Assembly (NCBI RefSeq): GCF_004684345.1
Contig: NZ_CP038469.1
Location: forward strand, 992,001-1,056,000
Source: Citrobacter tructae
GTDB taxonomy: Bacteria > Pseudomonadota > Gammaproteobacteria > Enterobacterales > Enterobacteriaceae
Direction: 5' to 3'
Length of the DNA: 64,000 bases
The translations under genes and the position numbers were made by a program. Below, piece after piece: positions 1-7,910 of this stretch; within the stretch, counting starts at the first letter, position 1; each line of letters begins with the position of its first letter. The notes under the pieces are model-generated. The model worked only from the letters and a program-made list of their open reading frames with translations. It was not told the origin of the DNA and made no database searches.

Positions 1-69
1 ATTCTGTTGGTGGCCGGATGGTATGGCGTGCGTAAACGCGTGGCAGAAATCCAGCGCACCGCGCCGTAA
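1..69 (+). CDS. C-terminal end of a probable amino-acid permease (AnsP-like), partial
   Basis: Frame 1 is open from the window edge to a TAA at 67-69. It encodes about 22 residues: a hydrophobic stretch (ILLVAGWYG) followed by a basic tail (VRKRVAEIQRTAP), which looks like the last membrane segment and cytoplasmic tail of a transporter. In E. coli the gene convergent with yncE is ansP, the L-asparagine permease of the APC family, and this fragment holds that position. The name rests on synteny and the tail only, so no symbol is given. Confidence 0.5.
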   Translation: MLLVAGWYGVRKRVAEIQRTAP

Positions 70-76
70 TTGCATT

Positions 77-107
77 AAGGCCTGACAGTGTCTCCCCGTC
101 AGGCCTT
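77..107. terminator. Bidirectional rho-independent terminator
   Basis: A perfect 10-bp inverted repeat (AAGGCCTGAC / GTCAGGCCTT) with an 11-nt loop is followed on the + strand by a T-rich run. It lies between the end of the permease gene (+) and the end of the small lipoprotein gene (-), so it can serve both convergent transcripts. Confidence 0.85.
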
Positions 108-112
108 CATTT

Positions 113-334
113 TTAGTTGGCTTCGATTAACTGCGCAACATCATTGCTGTTAATTTCCCGCGCATTGCCATCCTGGTCGGTATAGCTGGTCATTCCCGTC
201 TCTTTATCCAGTTTTGGCTTACCCTGAGTGGTGATGGTTTGTCCACTCTTCGTGGTCATGACGTAATCGGTCGTGCATCCTGCCAACGTAAACAGCATTA
301 CACCTGCACAAAGACAGATAAATGGCTTTTTCAT
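113..334 (-). CDS. YgdI/YgdR-family small lipoprotein
   Basis: The 73-aa protein has a classical lipoprotein signal: a basic start (MKKPF), a hydrophobic core and the lipobox LAGC with the acylated cysteine at residue 20. The mature part (TTDYVMTTKSGQTITTQGKP) matches the YgdI/YgdR family, a small SH3-like beta fold whose residues are mostly polar. Position +2 after Cys is Thr, not Asp, so outer-membrane sorting by Lol is expected. Cellular role is unknown for the family. It lies downstream of yncE on the same strand with a 135-bp gap, so it probably has its own promoter. Confidence 0.85.
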   Translation of the reverse strand: MKKPFICLCAGVMLFTLAGCTTDYVMTTKSGQTITTQGKPKLDKETGMTSYTDQDGNAREINSNDVAQLIEAN

Positions 335-469
335 GGTATTCCCGTGTTATTCAGTAGCCGTTGAGGGCGTAGTGTAAGTCTATGAAGTGGGTCAGGCTAC
401 TTGCGGGGTGTAACGAGGCGTATCGTGGAGTATGGATAAATGACAGGAGGGGTTTCCCCCTCCGGGCAA

Positions 470-1531
470 TTACAGCGCGATGCGAATTACATCGTCCGGC
501 TGTGTGGCTTCCTGCTCACGTGAGGATTTTTGCTTCACGCTGACATACAGAGTTTTGCCATCAGCAGAGAGCGCCAGGCTGTTCGGGAAGGTTGGGGTGT
601 CGAATGTTTTGACGACTTTGTAGCTTTTCGCGTCAATCACGCTGACTTTACCGGCCTGACGGTGCGTCACGTAGGCTTCGTTGCGCGCCGGGTTGAACAG
701 CACGGCCAGAGATTCCGGTGCGGCCACTTTCGCCAGTACCTTGCCGTCACGGGTATCGATAACCAGCACTTCTGCCGCTTTAGAATCGGTGATAAACGCG
801 CGGTTACCCGCAGTATCCAGGCTCAGGTTGATGAAGAAATGCTCTTTACCGTCATCCAGCAGCTTTTTACGGCTGATAATTTTGTTGTCTGCGGTATCGA
901 TGGTAATGAACTCACCGTCAGCATTGGTGGTGTACAGACGCTTAGCCTTGCTGTCGACAGCCAGACCGGTGCTCATTTTACCGGTGTTCGTAATAGTGGA
1001 TTTCAGTTTGATGGTTTCACCGTCAACGACCCAGATCACGCTCTCTTTGCCGATCCCGCTGATATAAACCGTGTTGGTGGCATCATCGGCAACCAGTTGA
1101 CGAGGTTGCAGCGGACGGACATCTTCAGAACGTTTACGCGCGTCCAGTACCAGACGGCCTTTTACGTCGCCGGTTTTGGCATCCATCGCTGTCACTGCAC
1201 TGTTGACGGTGTTACCAAACCACAGCGTCTGCGTCGCGTTGTTGATGGTGGCACCAAACGGTTTCAGATCGTTATGAATAGCCTGAGTGACTTCCAGCGT
1301 AATCGGGTCGAGACGGTAAACTATCCCGCCCTTATCCAGCTTACGACTCTGGGAGGTGGCAAGCCACAGCGCGTTTTCCTGTTGGCTGTACGCCATTTCG
1401 TAGGCACCTTTGCCCACGGCTTTGCGCAGCAGTTCTTCCGCCGCCTGCGTACTAAATGATGATGCAACGAGCAGTGAACCTAACAGTAAAGAACCACGCA
1501 GACGCGGCGAAAACAGATGACGTAAAGACAT
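470..1531 (-). CDS. yncE: YncE, periplasmic seven-bladed beta-propeller protein
   Basis: 353 aa, the same length as E. coli YncE. Residues 1 to about 31 form a Sec signal peptide (RLRGSLLLGSLLVASSFSTQAA). The remainder shows repeated propeller blades such as VDAKSYKVVKTFDTPTFPNS and ALSADGKTLYVSV (YVTN repeats). The family is periplasmic and binds single-stranded DNA in vitro; its true role is unclear, though it is iron-repressed with the TonB receptor gene yncD in E. coli. A strong Fur box sits about 80 bp upstream. The usual divergent neighbour yncD is missing here. Confidence 0.95.
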   Translation of the reverse strand: MSLRHLFSPRLRGSLLLGSLLVASSFSTQAAEELLRKAVGKGAYEMAYSQQENALWLATSQSRKLDKGGIVYRLDPITLEVTQAIHNDLKPFGATINNATQTLWFGNTVNSAVTAMDAKTGDVKGRLVLDARKRSEDVRPLQPRQLVADDATNTVYISGIGKESVIWVVDGETIKLKSTITNTGKMSTGLAVDSKAKRLYTTNADGEFITIDTADNKIISRKKLLDDGKEHFFINLSLDTAGNRAFITDSKAAEVLVIDTRDGKVLAKVAAPESLAVLFNPARNEAYVTHRQAGKVSVIDAKSYKVVKTFDTPTFPNSLALSADGKTLYVSVKQKSSREQEATQPDDVIRIAL

Positions 1532-1613
1532 GACGACTCCCTTTGATAAATTCGTTTGTTACTGCTTCACATAGCTTCAATGAGCAAAATCATGGTTTTG
1601 CCTTTTTAAGAAT

Positions 1614-1632
1614 GAGAATAGTAATCATTATT
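1614..1632. promoter_or_regulatory. Fur box upstream of yncE
   Basis: The 19-mer GAGAATAGTAATCATTATT matches the Fur consensus GATAATGATAATCATTATC at 15 of 19 positions. It lies in the 208-bp gap between yncE (-) and curA. In E. coli, yncE and the divergent yncD are both Fur-repressed from one intergenic region; here only yncE remains to be controlled. Predicted effect: iron repression of yncE. Confidence 0.8.
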
Positions 1633-1739
1633 TATCTCAAAGTGGAGTGTTTATTCGCTTTCTGGCAACAACCTTCTTATTTTCTCCATGAATACTTTAC
1701 GTACCGCTCACAAACAGAGCGGCACGCAGGTTTTAACGA

Positions 1740-2774
1740 TCAATCCTCAGCAAGCCGAATCACAACCTTGCCAAAGTTTTTTCCGGTCAGCAGGCCGATA
1801 AAGGTTTCCGGTGCGTTTTCCAGACCATCTGTAATCTGTTCACGGTACTGGATCTTGCCTTCATTGACCCAGCGCCCCATTTCCTGCTGGAATTCGTGAA
1901 TGCGATGACCATAATCCTGACCAATAATAAACCCCTGCATCCGGATACGCTTTTTCAGTATCGTTGCCATCAGCAGCGGTAAGCGATCGGGGCCTGCCGG
2001 TAAAGCCGTGGCGTTATAGCCGCTGACCAGGCCACACACAGGAATTCGCGCTGAGGTGTTGAGTAACGGCAGAACCGCGTCGAAGACTTTCCCTCCGACG
2101 TTTTCATAATAGATGTCGATCCCCTGCGGACAGGCCTGCGCCAGCTGTTGCGCGAAATCGGGCGCATGGTGATCGAGGCAAAGATCGAAGCCGAGAACCT
2201 CTGTAGCATGACGGCATTTTTCCGCGCCACCGGCCACACCGACCACCCGGCATCCTTTCAGCTTACCAATTTGCCCGACGGTTGCGCCTACCGGCCCGGT
2301 AGCGGCAGCGACCACCAGCGTTTCCCCGGTTTTAGGTTGACCAATATCCAGCAGGCCCATATACGCGGTAAAACCCGGCATGCCCAGCAGACCTAACGCC
2401 CATGACGGATGTTCCGGGTTAGCGCCTAATTTTACCAGTCCGCTGCCATCGGAGGTGGCAAAGTCCTGCCAGCCGCTGTAGCTCAGAACCCATTCACCCA
2501 CGTTATAGTCAGGATGATTCGATGCTACCACCCGACTGACGGTACCGCCCACCATCACCGCGCCAATCTCAACCGGTGGGGAGTACGAGGGCTCATCGCT
2601 CATACGACCGCGCATGTAGGGATCGAGAGACAGAAAAACGTTGCGCAGTAAAATCTGTCCTTCACCGGGCGTGGCGACCGAGTCCTCTTCCAGTCGGAAA
2701 TTACTGAGTACCGGGGCGCCATGGGGGCGTGACGCCAGTACCCAGCGGCGATTACGTTGCAGTTGTTGACCCAT
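1740..2774 (-). CDS. curA: NADPH-dependent curcumin/dihydrocurcumin reductase
   Basis: 344 aa from the ATG at 2774, which has a good ribosome site (GAGGAGAG) and begins MGQQLQRNRRWVLASRPHGAP, as in E. coli CurA; an in-frame upstream ATG at 2810 is less likely. It is a zinc-free medium-chain dehydrogenase/reductase of the leukotriene B4 12-hydroxydehydrogenase type. The NADP(H)-binding glycine-rich segment AAATGPVGATVGQIGKLKGC is at about residue 155. The enzyme reduces double bonds of enones such as curcumin. An XRE-cupin regulator gene lies 69 bp upstream on the same strand; the E. coli neighbour mcbR is absent. Confidence 0.93.
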   Translation of the reverse strand: MGQQLQRNRRWVLASRPHGAPVLSNFRLEEDSVATPGEGQILLRNVFLSLDPYMRGRMSDEPSYSPPVEIGAVMVGGTVSRVVASNHPDYNVGEWVLSYSGWQDFATSDGSGLVKLGANPEHPSWALGLLGMPGFTAYMGLLDIGQPKTGETLVVAAATGPVGATVGQIGKLKGCRVVGVAGGAEKCRHATEVLGFDLCLDHHAPDFAQQLAQACPQGIDIYYENVGGKVFDAVLPLLNTSARIPVCGLVSGYNATALPAGPDRLPLLMATILKKRIRMQGFIIGQDYGHRIHEFQQEMGRWVNEGKIQYREQITDGLENAPETFIGLLTGKNFGKVVIRLAED

Positions 2775-2843
2775 TGATGCTCTCCTCTGCTTTTGGCATG
2801 AATCCATCAATAGTAGACGCCCTGTGCTGGCGATGCTTTCACA

Positions 2844-3419
2844 TTAATTGCCGACGGGGTTTAACCGCACAACCAGATAAACGCAGGAATACGCAGTTTC
2901 ATTGATAAACCGGCAGTCATTCGGCGGACCCAGTTCCAGACAATCGCCCACCTTCATTTCATGGCGCGTGTCTCCTTCAACAAACACTAACTCGCCCTGC
3001 TGGAGCCAGATGAGCTGTCTGGCCTGCACGTAGGACGAGGCTGGCATGGGAATGTCGCTCCCGGCGGGCAGTTCAATCTGCACAAGATCGATGGGCAGAT
3101 CGCTGCGCGGAGAGACGTGGCGGCGCAGGTAGTGACTTTGCGGATCGTGCCAGACGGGCTGGTTGGCGAAGCGCAGCAGCTTGCCCTCCTGCATTTCAGC
3201 GCGCGCAATCAATGTCGACATGCTGATGCCAAACGCCCCGGAAAGCCGCCCCAGTAACGTTGCCGTTGGGCTACTCTCACCACGCTCAATTTTATGGATC
3301 ATCGCCCGCGACACGCCTGCGCGCTCGGCCAGTTCCGTCAGCGACCAGCCGCGAGATTCTCGTTCAATGCGAATTCTTGCACCGATCCGTTGATTTAAAC
3401 TGTCTTCAATAGTATTCAT
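2844..3419 (-). CDS. XRE-family regulator with C-terminal cupin domain
   Basis: 191 aa. Residues 12-70 form an XRE/lambda-Cro-type helix-turn-helix (GWSLTELAERAGVSRAMIHKIERGESSPTATLLGRL). Residues about 105-190 form a cupin sensor domain (LIWLQQGELVFVEGDTRHEMKVGDCLELGPP). This is the layout of PuuR/SutR-type regulators that sense small metabolites. It is divergent from mnaT (37-bp gap) and upstream of curA on the same strand, so either could be its target. The ligand is not predictable. It is not mcbR, which is a GntR protein. Confidence 0.85.
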   Translation of the reverse strand: MNTIEDSLNQRIGARIRIERESRGWSLTELAERAGVSRAMIHKIERGESSPTATLLGRLSGAFGISMSTLIARAEMQEGKLLRFANQPVWHDPQSHYLRRHVSPRSDLPIDLVQIELPAGSDIPMPASSYVQARQLIWLQQGELVFVEGDTRHEMKVGDCLELGPPNDCRFINETAYSCVYLVVRLNPVGN

Positions 3420-3456
3420 ATTGTAATACTATAGTGAACAACGCCTGAGGTTCAAC

Positions 3457-3975
3457 ATGTCCATTCGATTTGCCAGCAAAGAAGACTGCGCAGCTATTGC
3501 AGAAATCTATAATCACGCGGTGCTGCATACGGCGGCTATCTGGAACGATCAAACTGTCGATGCCGAAAACCGTATCTCCTGGTATGAAGCCCGGCAACTA
3601 ATGGGGTATCCGGTGCTGGTGAGCGAAGAGAATGATGTGGTCACCGGGTATGCTTCTTTCGGCGACTGGCGTAATTTTGATGGCTTCCGTCATACCGTCG
3701 AACACTCGGTATATGTGCATCCGGACCACCAAGGGAAAGGTCTGGGACGCGCGTTACTCAGCCGACTGATTGATGAGGCCCGCACGTGCGGTAAACATGT
3801 GATGGTAGCAGGTATTGAGTCGCAGAATCAGGCATCGTTGCACTTGCATAGCACGCTGGGTTTTGTATTAACCGCACAAATGCCACAGGTCGGGACTAAA
3901 TTTGGTCGTTGGCTGGATCTGACCTTTATGCAGCTGCAGTTGGACGATCGCAGCAGTCCGGATGCGCGCGGATGA
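3457..3975 (+). CDS. mnaT: L-amino-acid (methionine) N-acyltransferase MnaT/MddA
   Basis: 172 aa, a GNAT-fold acetyltransferase matching E. coli MnaT (YncA) almost throughout. The acetyl-CoA pyrophosphate loop is VHPDHQGKGLGRALL (about residues 88-102). The Salmonella orthologue MddA acetylates methionine sulfoximine and methionine sulfone, detoxifying glutamine-synthetase inhibitors. The stop overlaps the start of ydcZ as ATGA, so the two are translationally coupled. Confidence 0.94.
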   Translation: MSIRFASKEDCAAIAEIYNHAVLHTAAIWNDQTVDAENRISWYEARQLMGYPVLVSEENDVVTGYASFGDWRNFDGFRHTVEHSVYVHPDHQGKGLGRALLSRLIDEARTCGKHVMVAGIESQNQASLHLHSTLGFVLTAQMPQVGTKFGRWLDLTFMQLQLDDRSSPDARG

Positions 3976-4421
3976 ACCAGACGTTGACCCTCTCCTTTCT
4001 GATTGCAGCAGGCATTGGTTTGGTGGTGCAGAACACCTTGATGGTGCGTATTACCCAGACATCTTCCACCATTTTGATTGCCATGCTGCTCAACTCTCTG
4101 GTGGGGATCGTACTGTTTGTCAGCATTCTGTGGTTCAGGCAAGGCGCTGCGGGGTTTGGCGAGCTGTTCGCCAGCATACGCTGGTGGACACTGATCCCCG
4201 GTTTACTGGGTTCGTTCTTTGTTTTCGCCAGCATTAGCGGCTATCAAAACGTGGGGGCTGCCACTACTATCGCGGTGCTAGTTGCCAGTCAACTTATCGG
4301 GGGGCTGGTGCTGGATATTCTGCGCAGTCACGGCATACCGCTGCGTGCGCTGGTGGGGCCAGTCTGTGGCGCGATACTGCTGGTCGTAGGTGCCTGGTTA
4401 GTGGCCAGACGCTCGTTTTAA
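3972..4421 (+). CDS. ydcZ: DMT-superfamily inner-membrane protein YdcZ (DUF606)
   Basis: 149 aa from the ATG at 3972, which overlaps the mnaT stop by 4 nt. About five hydrophobic helices are visible (LTLSFLIAAGIGLVVQNTLMV, ILIAMLLNSLVGIVLFVSILWF, LIPGLLGSFFVFASI, ATTIAVLVASQLIGGLVL, CGAILLVVGAWLVA), the DUF606/EamA-like half-transporter architecture. Coupling to an amino-acid acetyltransferase suggests export of the acetylated product, but this is inference. Near-identical to E. coli YdcZ in reading. Confidence 0.93.
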   Translation: MNQTLTLSFLIAAGIGLVVQNTLMVRITQTSSTILIAMLLNSLVGIVLFVSILWFRQGAAGFGELFASIRWWTLIPGLLGSFFVFASISGYQNVGAATTIAVLVASQLIGGLVLDILRSHGIPLRALVGPVCGAILLVVGAWLVARRSF

Positions 4422-4432
4422 CTACCTGATAC

Positions 4433-4459
4433 GGCCTACAGATAACACACCTGTAGGCC
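4433..4459. terminator. Hairpin between convergent ydcZ and ydcY
   Basis: A perfect 9-bp inverted repeat (GGCCTACAG / CTGTAGGCC) with a 9-nt loop sits between the two convergent stops. There is no long T run on either side, so it may be a REP/boxC-like element or a weak bidirectional terminator. Confidence 0.6.
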
Positions 4460-4466
4460 AGAAGTA

Positions 4467-4700
4467 TCAAAGAATGGAGCCGCCTTTAGTTAACTGCTCG
4501 CGACGGGCTTCTATATCCTCTTTATACTGACGACCATGATGCGCGATCGCCGTACGCAGACGCTGTTGCTGGGTGTAGCGATCTTCCCGGCTCAGTTCTG
4601 CGTCATCGCTGAGCACAATCAGCAGTTCGTTCATATGCGTAATGACGCCCTCTGCAATAGCGGCATCGACGCGTGCGCTGACCTCATCCAGGTGCGACAT
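4467..4700 (-). CDS. ydcY: Small conserved protein YdcY (DUF2526)
   Basis: 77 aa, same length as E. coli YdcY and closely matching (MSHLDEVSARVDAAIAEGVI...LTKGGSIL). It is cytoplasmic, charged and predicted largely helical; no function is known. It starts 17 bp after the stop of the upstream peptide-binding-protein gene on the same strand, so the two may share a transcript here. Confidence 0.93.
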   Translation of the reverse strand: MSHLDEVSARVDAAIAEGVITHMNELLIVLSDDAELSREDRYTQQQRLRTAIAHHGRQYKEDIEARREQLTKGGSIL

Positions 4701-4717
4701 ACTTTCTCCTTAACACA

Positions 4718-6316
4718 TTAATTTAGTTTTGCTTTTGAAAAATCACTGCCCATCAGACTCACGCTGTATCCGCTGACATTACTGCGCGTAGCATAAAACG
4801 TCTTACCGTTTGCCAGCGCTATCCACGGTGCCTGCTGGTAGAATATCTCTTGCGACTGCTGGTAAAGCGCAGCGCGATCTTCCGGTTTGCTCACCAGTTT
4901 CGCCTTTTGAACCAGGGAATTATACTCTTTATCACACCAGCGCGCGGCGTTTGATCCGGTTTTAATACTGTTGCAACCCAACAGTACATCGGCAAAGTTA
5001 TCCGGATCACCGTTGTCGGACATCCAGCCAAACAGCGCGGTGTCATGCTCGCCCTTACGCATTCCGGAGAGATACTCGCCCCACTCATACGACACGATTT
5101 TTGCCTTCACGCCAACCTTCGCCCAGTCGCTTTGGATCATCTCAGCGATCCGACGGGAGTTCGGGTTGTACGGACGTTGAACCGGCATCGACCACAGCGT
5201 CGCCTCAAAACCGTTCTCCAGCCCCGCTTTCTTCAGCAGTTCTTTCGCTTTCTGCGGATCGTAATCGTAGTCCTTCAGATCTTTATTGAAACCCAACATA
5301 TTTGGCGGAATCGGTGATTTCGCCACCGTGCCAGAACCTAAAAAGACGGCGTTAATAATGGCTTTTTTGTCGGTCGCGTAGTTCAGCGCCTGGCGTACCA
5401 GCACATTATCAAACGGTTTTTTCTCAGTATTAAACGCCAGATAACCGACGTTCAGCGCGTCGACCGAGTGCAGCGTCAGATCGCTGTTTTTCTTAATTTC
5501 TTCAAACTGTACCGGCGCAGGCGCGGGGATTATCTGGCATTCATTGGTTTGCAGTTTCGCCAGCCGCGTTTGCACATTTGGCGTAATAGAGAAAATCAGA
5601 TGTTTCGTCGGAACCGTGCCATCCCAGTAGTTCGGGTTTGCCAGATAGCGGATTTGTGAATCCTGCTTGTACTGTTGCAGCACATAGGGCCCGGTGCCAA
5701 TCGGCCAGGTATCGACGTTTTCCGGTGTGCCTTTTTTCAGCATTTGGTCGGCATATTCTGCAGAGAGAATGGATGCGAAATCCATTCCCCAGTCAGCCAG
5801 AAACGCCGCATTGGGTTCGTTCAGCACAAACTGGACGTGATAATCATCAACCTTCTTAACTTCTTTGATCAACTTGTCCAGCCCGACATCGTTGAAGTAC
5901 TCATAGCTGCCCTGGGACACTTTATGGTACGGATGATCAGCATCTTTCTGGCGTAATACGGAGAACACCACGTCATCAGCGTTGAAATCGCGGGTTGGTT
6001 TAAAGAATTTATTGCTGTTGAACTTCACACCTTGACGCAGGGTAAAGGTATACGTCAAACCGTCCGGGGAAATCGTCCAGTCAGTTGCCAGTGACGGTAC
6101 CGGGGTATTTTTTACCGGATCAAAATTGATCAGTCGGTTATACAGCACCTGCGAACTGGCCACAAACGACGGACCGGAACTGGCGATTTGCGGGTTAAAT
6201 GATTCGGGAGACGCTTCAGAGCAGTAGATGATGGTGTCGGTATTTGCCGCGAACGCAGCGCCGGTCGGTACTACCGCGCTGAGCGCCAGCGCGAGCAACG
6301 TTTTCCTTGCAGTCAT
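4718..6316 (-). CDS. DppA-like periplasmic peptide-binding protein (SBP family 5)
   Basis: 532 aa with a Sec signal peptide (residues 1 to about 23, ending GAAFA-ANTD). It aligns by eye with E. coli DppA across its length, including YNRLINFDPVKNTPVPSLATDW, NADDVVFS, MDFASILSAEYADQMLKKGTPE and YEWGEYLSGM. DppA delivers dipeptides and haem to DppBCDF and acts in peptide taxis through Tap. Here no permease or ATPase gene is adjacent, so it must borrow a transporter or act as a sensor. It is divergent from srfA across 282 bp. Substrate uncertain, so no symbol given. Confidence 0.88.
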   Translation of the reverse strand: MTARKTLLALALSAVVPTGAAFAANTDTIIYCSEASPESFNPQIASSGPSFVASSQVLYNRLINFDPVKNTPVPSLATDWTISPDGLTYTFTLRQGVKFNSNKFFKPTRDFNADDVVFSVLRQKDADHPYHKVSQGSYEYFNDVGLDKLIKEVKKVDDYHVQFVLNEPNAAFLADWGMDFASILSAEYADQMLKKGTPENVDTWPIGTGPYVLQQYKQDSQIRYLANPNYWDGTVPTKHLIFSITPNVQTRLAKLQTNECQIIPAPAPVQFEEIKKNSDLTLHSVDALNVGYLAFNTEKKPFDNVLVRQALNYATDKKAIINAVFLGSGTVAKSPIPPNMLGFNKDLKDYDYDPQKAKELLKKAGLENGFEATLWSMPVQRPYNPNSRRIAEMIQSDWAKVGVKAKIVSYEWGEYLSGMRKGEHDTALFGWMSDNGDPDNFADVLLGCNSIKTGSNAARWCDKEYNSLVQKAKLVSKPEDRAALYQQSQEIFYQQAPWIALANGKTFYATRSNVSGYSVSLMGSDFSKAKLN

Positions 6317-6598
6317 GGTTTTATGCCTTCTTATTTTATTATTAACAGGATCATCAGAGCATAGCTGACAAAAACTGACTAATAATAAATCACTATCAGG
6401 TTATTCTAATCCGATGTATTTCGCTGATAAATTCGACAGCACTGGTGAAATAATTTCCCTTAAGTATTTTTCAAAACGTCAAGATTTTTCCCCTCGCTCT
6501 ATGCCATGAAAATTCACCCCTTTTTGCCTCTCTTCCGCCGTTTGCTCGTGTTTATAAGCCGTAAAGTAGATGTGTGAAGAAGTCTAAGGGATAACAAC
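6317..6598. other. Divergent promoter region between the peptide-binding-protein gene and srfA
   Basis: AT-rich 282-bp intergenic stretch with no convincing ORF. It must hold promoters for both the peptide-binding-protein gene (-) and srfABC (+). In Salmonella srfABC was reported under SsrB control, but no SsrB site can be assigned from sequence alone. The srfA ribosome site is AAGGGA at about 6585-6590. Confidence 0.5.
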
Positions 6599-7906
6599 GT
6601 GGCAAAAACTCTCTTGCGCAGCGGCAATTTGGATGACTATCAGGCCGTGGGCGGCGGCGGTCAGGCCGTTTTTGATTCAGCATTGCAAATTCGTGAAACG
6701 CTTCGCCTGCGAAAACAGCAGGCAATGGCCGATTGTCTGGCGATCCCGCAAATTAACGATAACGGCGATCGGGTTGACTGGTATTCCCCGATTGAAGGAC
6801 CTGCCATTGCGTGGAAAGCCGCTGATGAAGACGCGCGTTTTCGGGCATTACGCTATCTGGCAAGTACGATGGAGAACGCTGCGGCCCTCAGTCGTAAAAG
6901 CCTGCAATCGGGCAAGACCTCCCTGCAATTGTTCGGCTCTCTGCTGGAAAAAGCGGTGCAGTTTCCTGGAGAAAATCACGTTTTTCTGGTTGATGGCAAA
7001 CCGGTAATTACGTTTTGGGGTTTCGTCAATCTGAATGAAAATACCCGTGACGATGTACTCGATTGCCTGCGAATTGCCGATATTCCCCCGGTCGTACCCG
7101 CACAGGAGCCCGAACCCGAAGAAGAGATCGCCCCAGAAATCACCTTCACCGAAGCCGATGCTCCGTTACTGACGCCAGTCGTTGAAATCCCCAAACCCGC
7201 AGAGCCTGAGCCACAGATTCCGGTCATCTCGAATGAACCCGAGGCCACTCCGCCGCCGGTATTACCAAAACCTGCGCGTCGGCTACCGCTGTGGAGCCTG
7301 CCGGTCGCCGCAATCATCATTGCCGCCATTATCGGGCCGCTGTTGTGGAAACAGCAGGCGACACTCACCGCTCCCTCAATGCAACCGGTTGAGATTGCAA
7401 AGGTTGACGTTAAACCGCTACCAGCGTTGACATCTTCGCTGCCGTTGCATAGCGCGGAAGTTATTCCAGTGGTCAAAAAAGAGAAGCCCGCCGAAGGACC
7501 GGTGGTGATTGCCGCTATCCCGAAAGATGCGCTGGTGATGGAGGCGAATCAGATGAAGGTCGGTACGACCCGTTTCCTCAATGGCAACTGGCGCGTGATG
7601 GTCGACATTAAAGACCCGGTCAGCGGCAAAGCGCCATCACTGCGTTATCAGATCCAGACCAATAAAGGCACGGCGCGGGTAGTCCATGGCGACAATGTGG
7701 TTTGTCGCGCGGAGATATTCTCCGGCCTGCATCAATCGGGTGAATTAATGATTAAAAGTCGCGGGAACGCACGTTGTACGGACGGCTCGCGTTATCCGAT
7801 GCCTGAAATCACCTGTAAAGCGGGAACCAACGACGTAGCAGCCTGTACCGCGCGTTATGACGATCACGCTGAGATCCCAATGACCATCAAAAAGATAGGT
7901 GCCTGA
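6599..7906 (+). CDS. srfA: SrfA-family membrane protein (first gene of srfABC)
   Basis: 435 aa, GTG start with AAGGGA upstream. Three parts are visible. Residues 1-160 form a soluble, mostly helical N-terminal domain. Residues about 160-230 form a proline/glutamate-rich linker (PAQEPEPEEEIAPE, EATPPPVLPKPARR). One transmembrane helix follows at about 231-250. The C-terminal 180 residues hold four cysteines, fitting two disulfides in a periplasmic domain. The family is known only as Salmonella virulence factor SrfA; molecular function unknown. Operon with srfB (4-bp gap) and srfC. Confidence 0.85.
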   Translation: MAKTLLRSGNLDDYQAVGGGGQAVFDSALQIRETLRLRKQQAMADCLAIPQINDNGDRVDWYSPIEGPAIAWKAADEDARFRALRYLASTMENAAALSRKSLQSGKTSLQLFGSLLEKAVQFPGENHVFLVDGKPVITFWGFVNLNENTRDDVLDCLRIADIPPVVPAQEPEPEEEIAPEITFTEADAPLLTPVVEIPKPAEPEPQIPVISNEPEATPPPVLPKPARRLPLWSLPVAAIIIAAIIGPLLWKQQATLTAPSMQPVEIAKVDVKPLPALTSSLPLHSAEVIPVVKKEKPAEGPVVIAAIPKDALVMEANQMKVGTTRFLNGNWRVMVDIKDPVSGKAPSLRYQIQTNKGTARVVHGDNVVCRAEIFSGLHQSGELMIKSRGNARCTDGSRYPMPEITCKAGTNDVAACTARYDDHAEIPMTIKKIGA

Positions 7907-7910
7907 TTTT

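Noticed and set aside
530..1459. 309-codon open frame on the + strand
   Set aside because: It is the antisense shadow of yncE, which has a signal peptide and propeller repeats; the + frame has no domain or ribosome site.
1640..1740. Possible remnant of yncD
   Set aside because: Translating the short gap in all frames gives nothing clearly like a TonB-receptor C-terminus.
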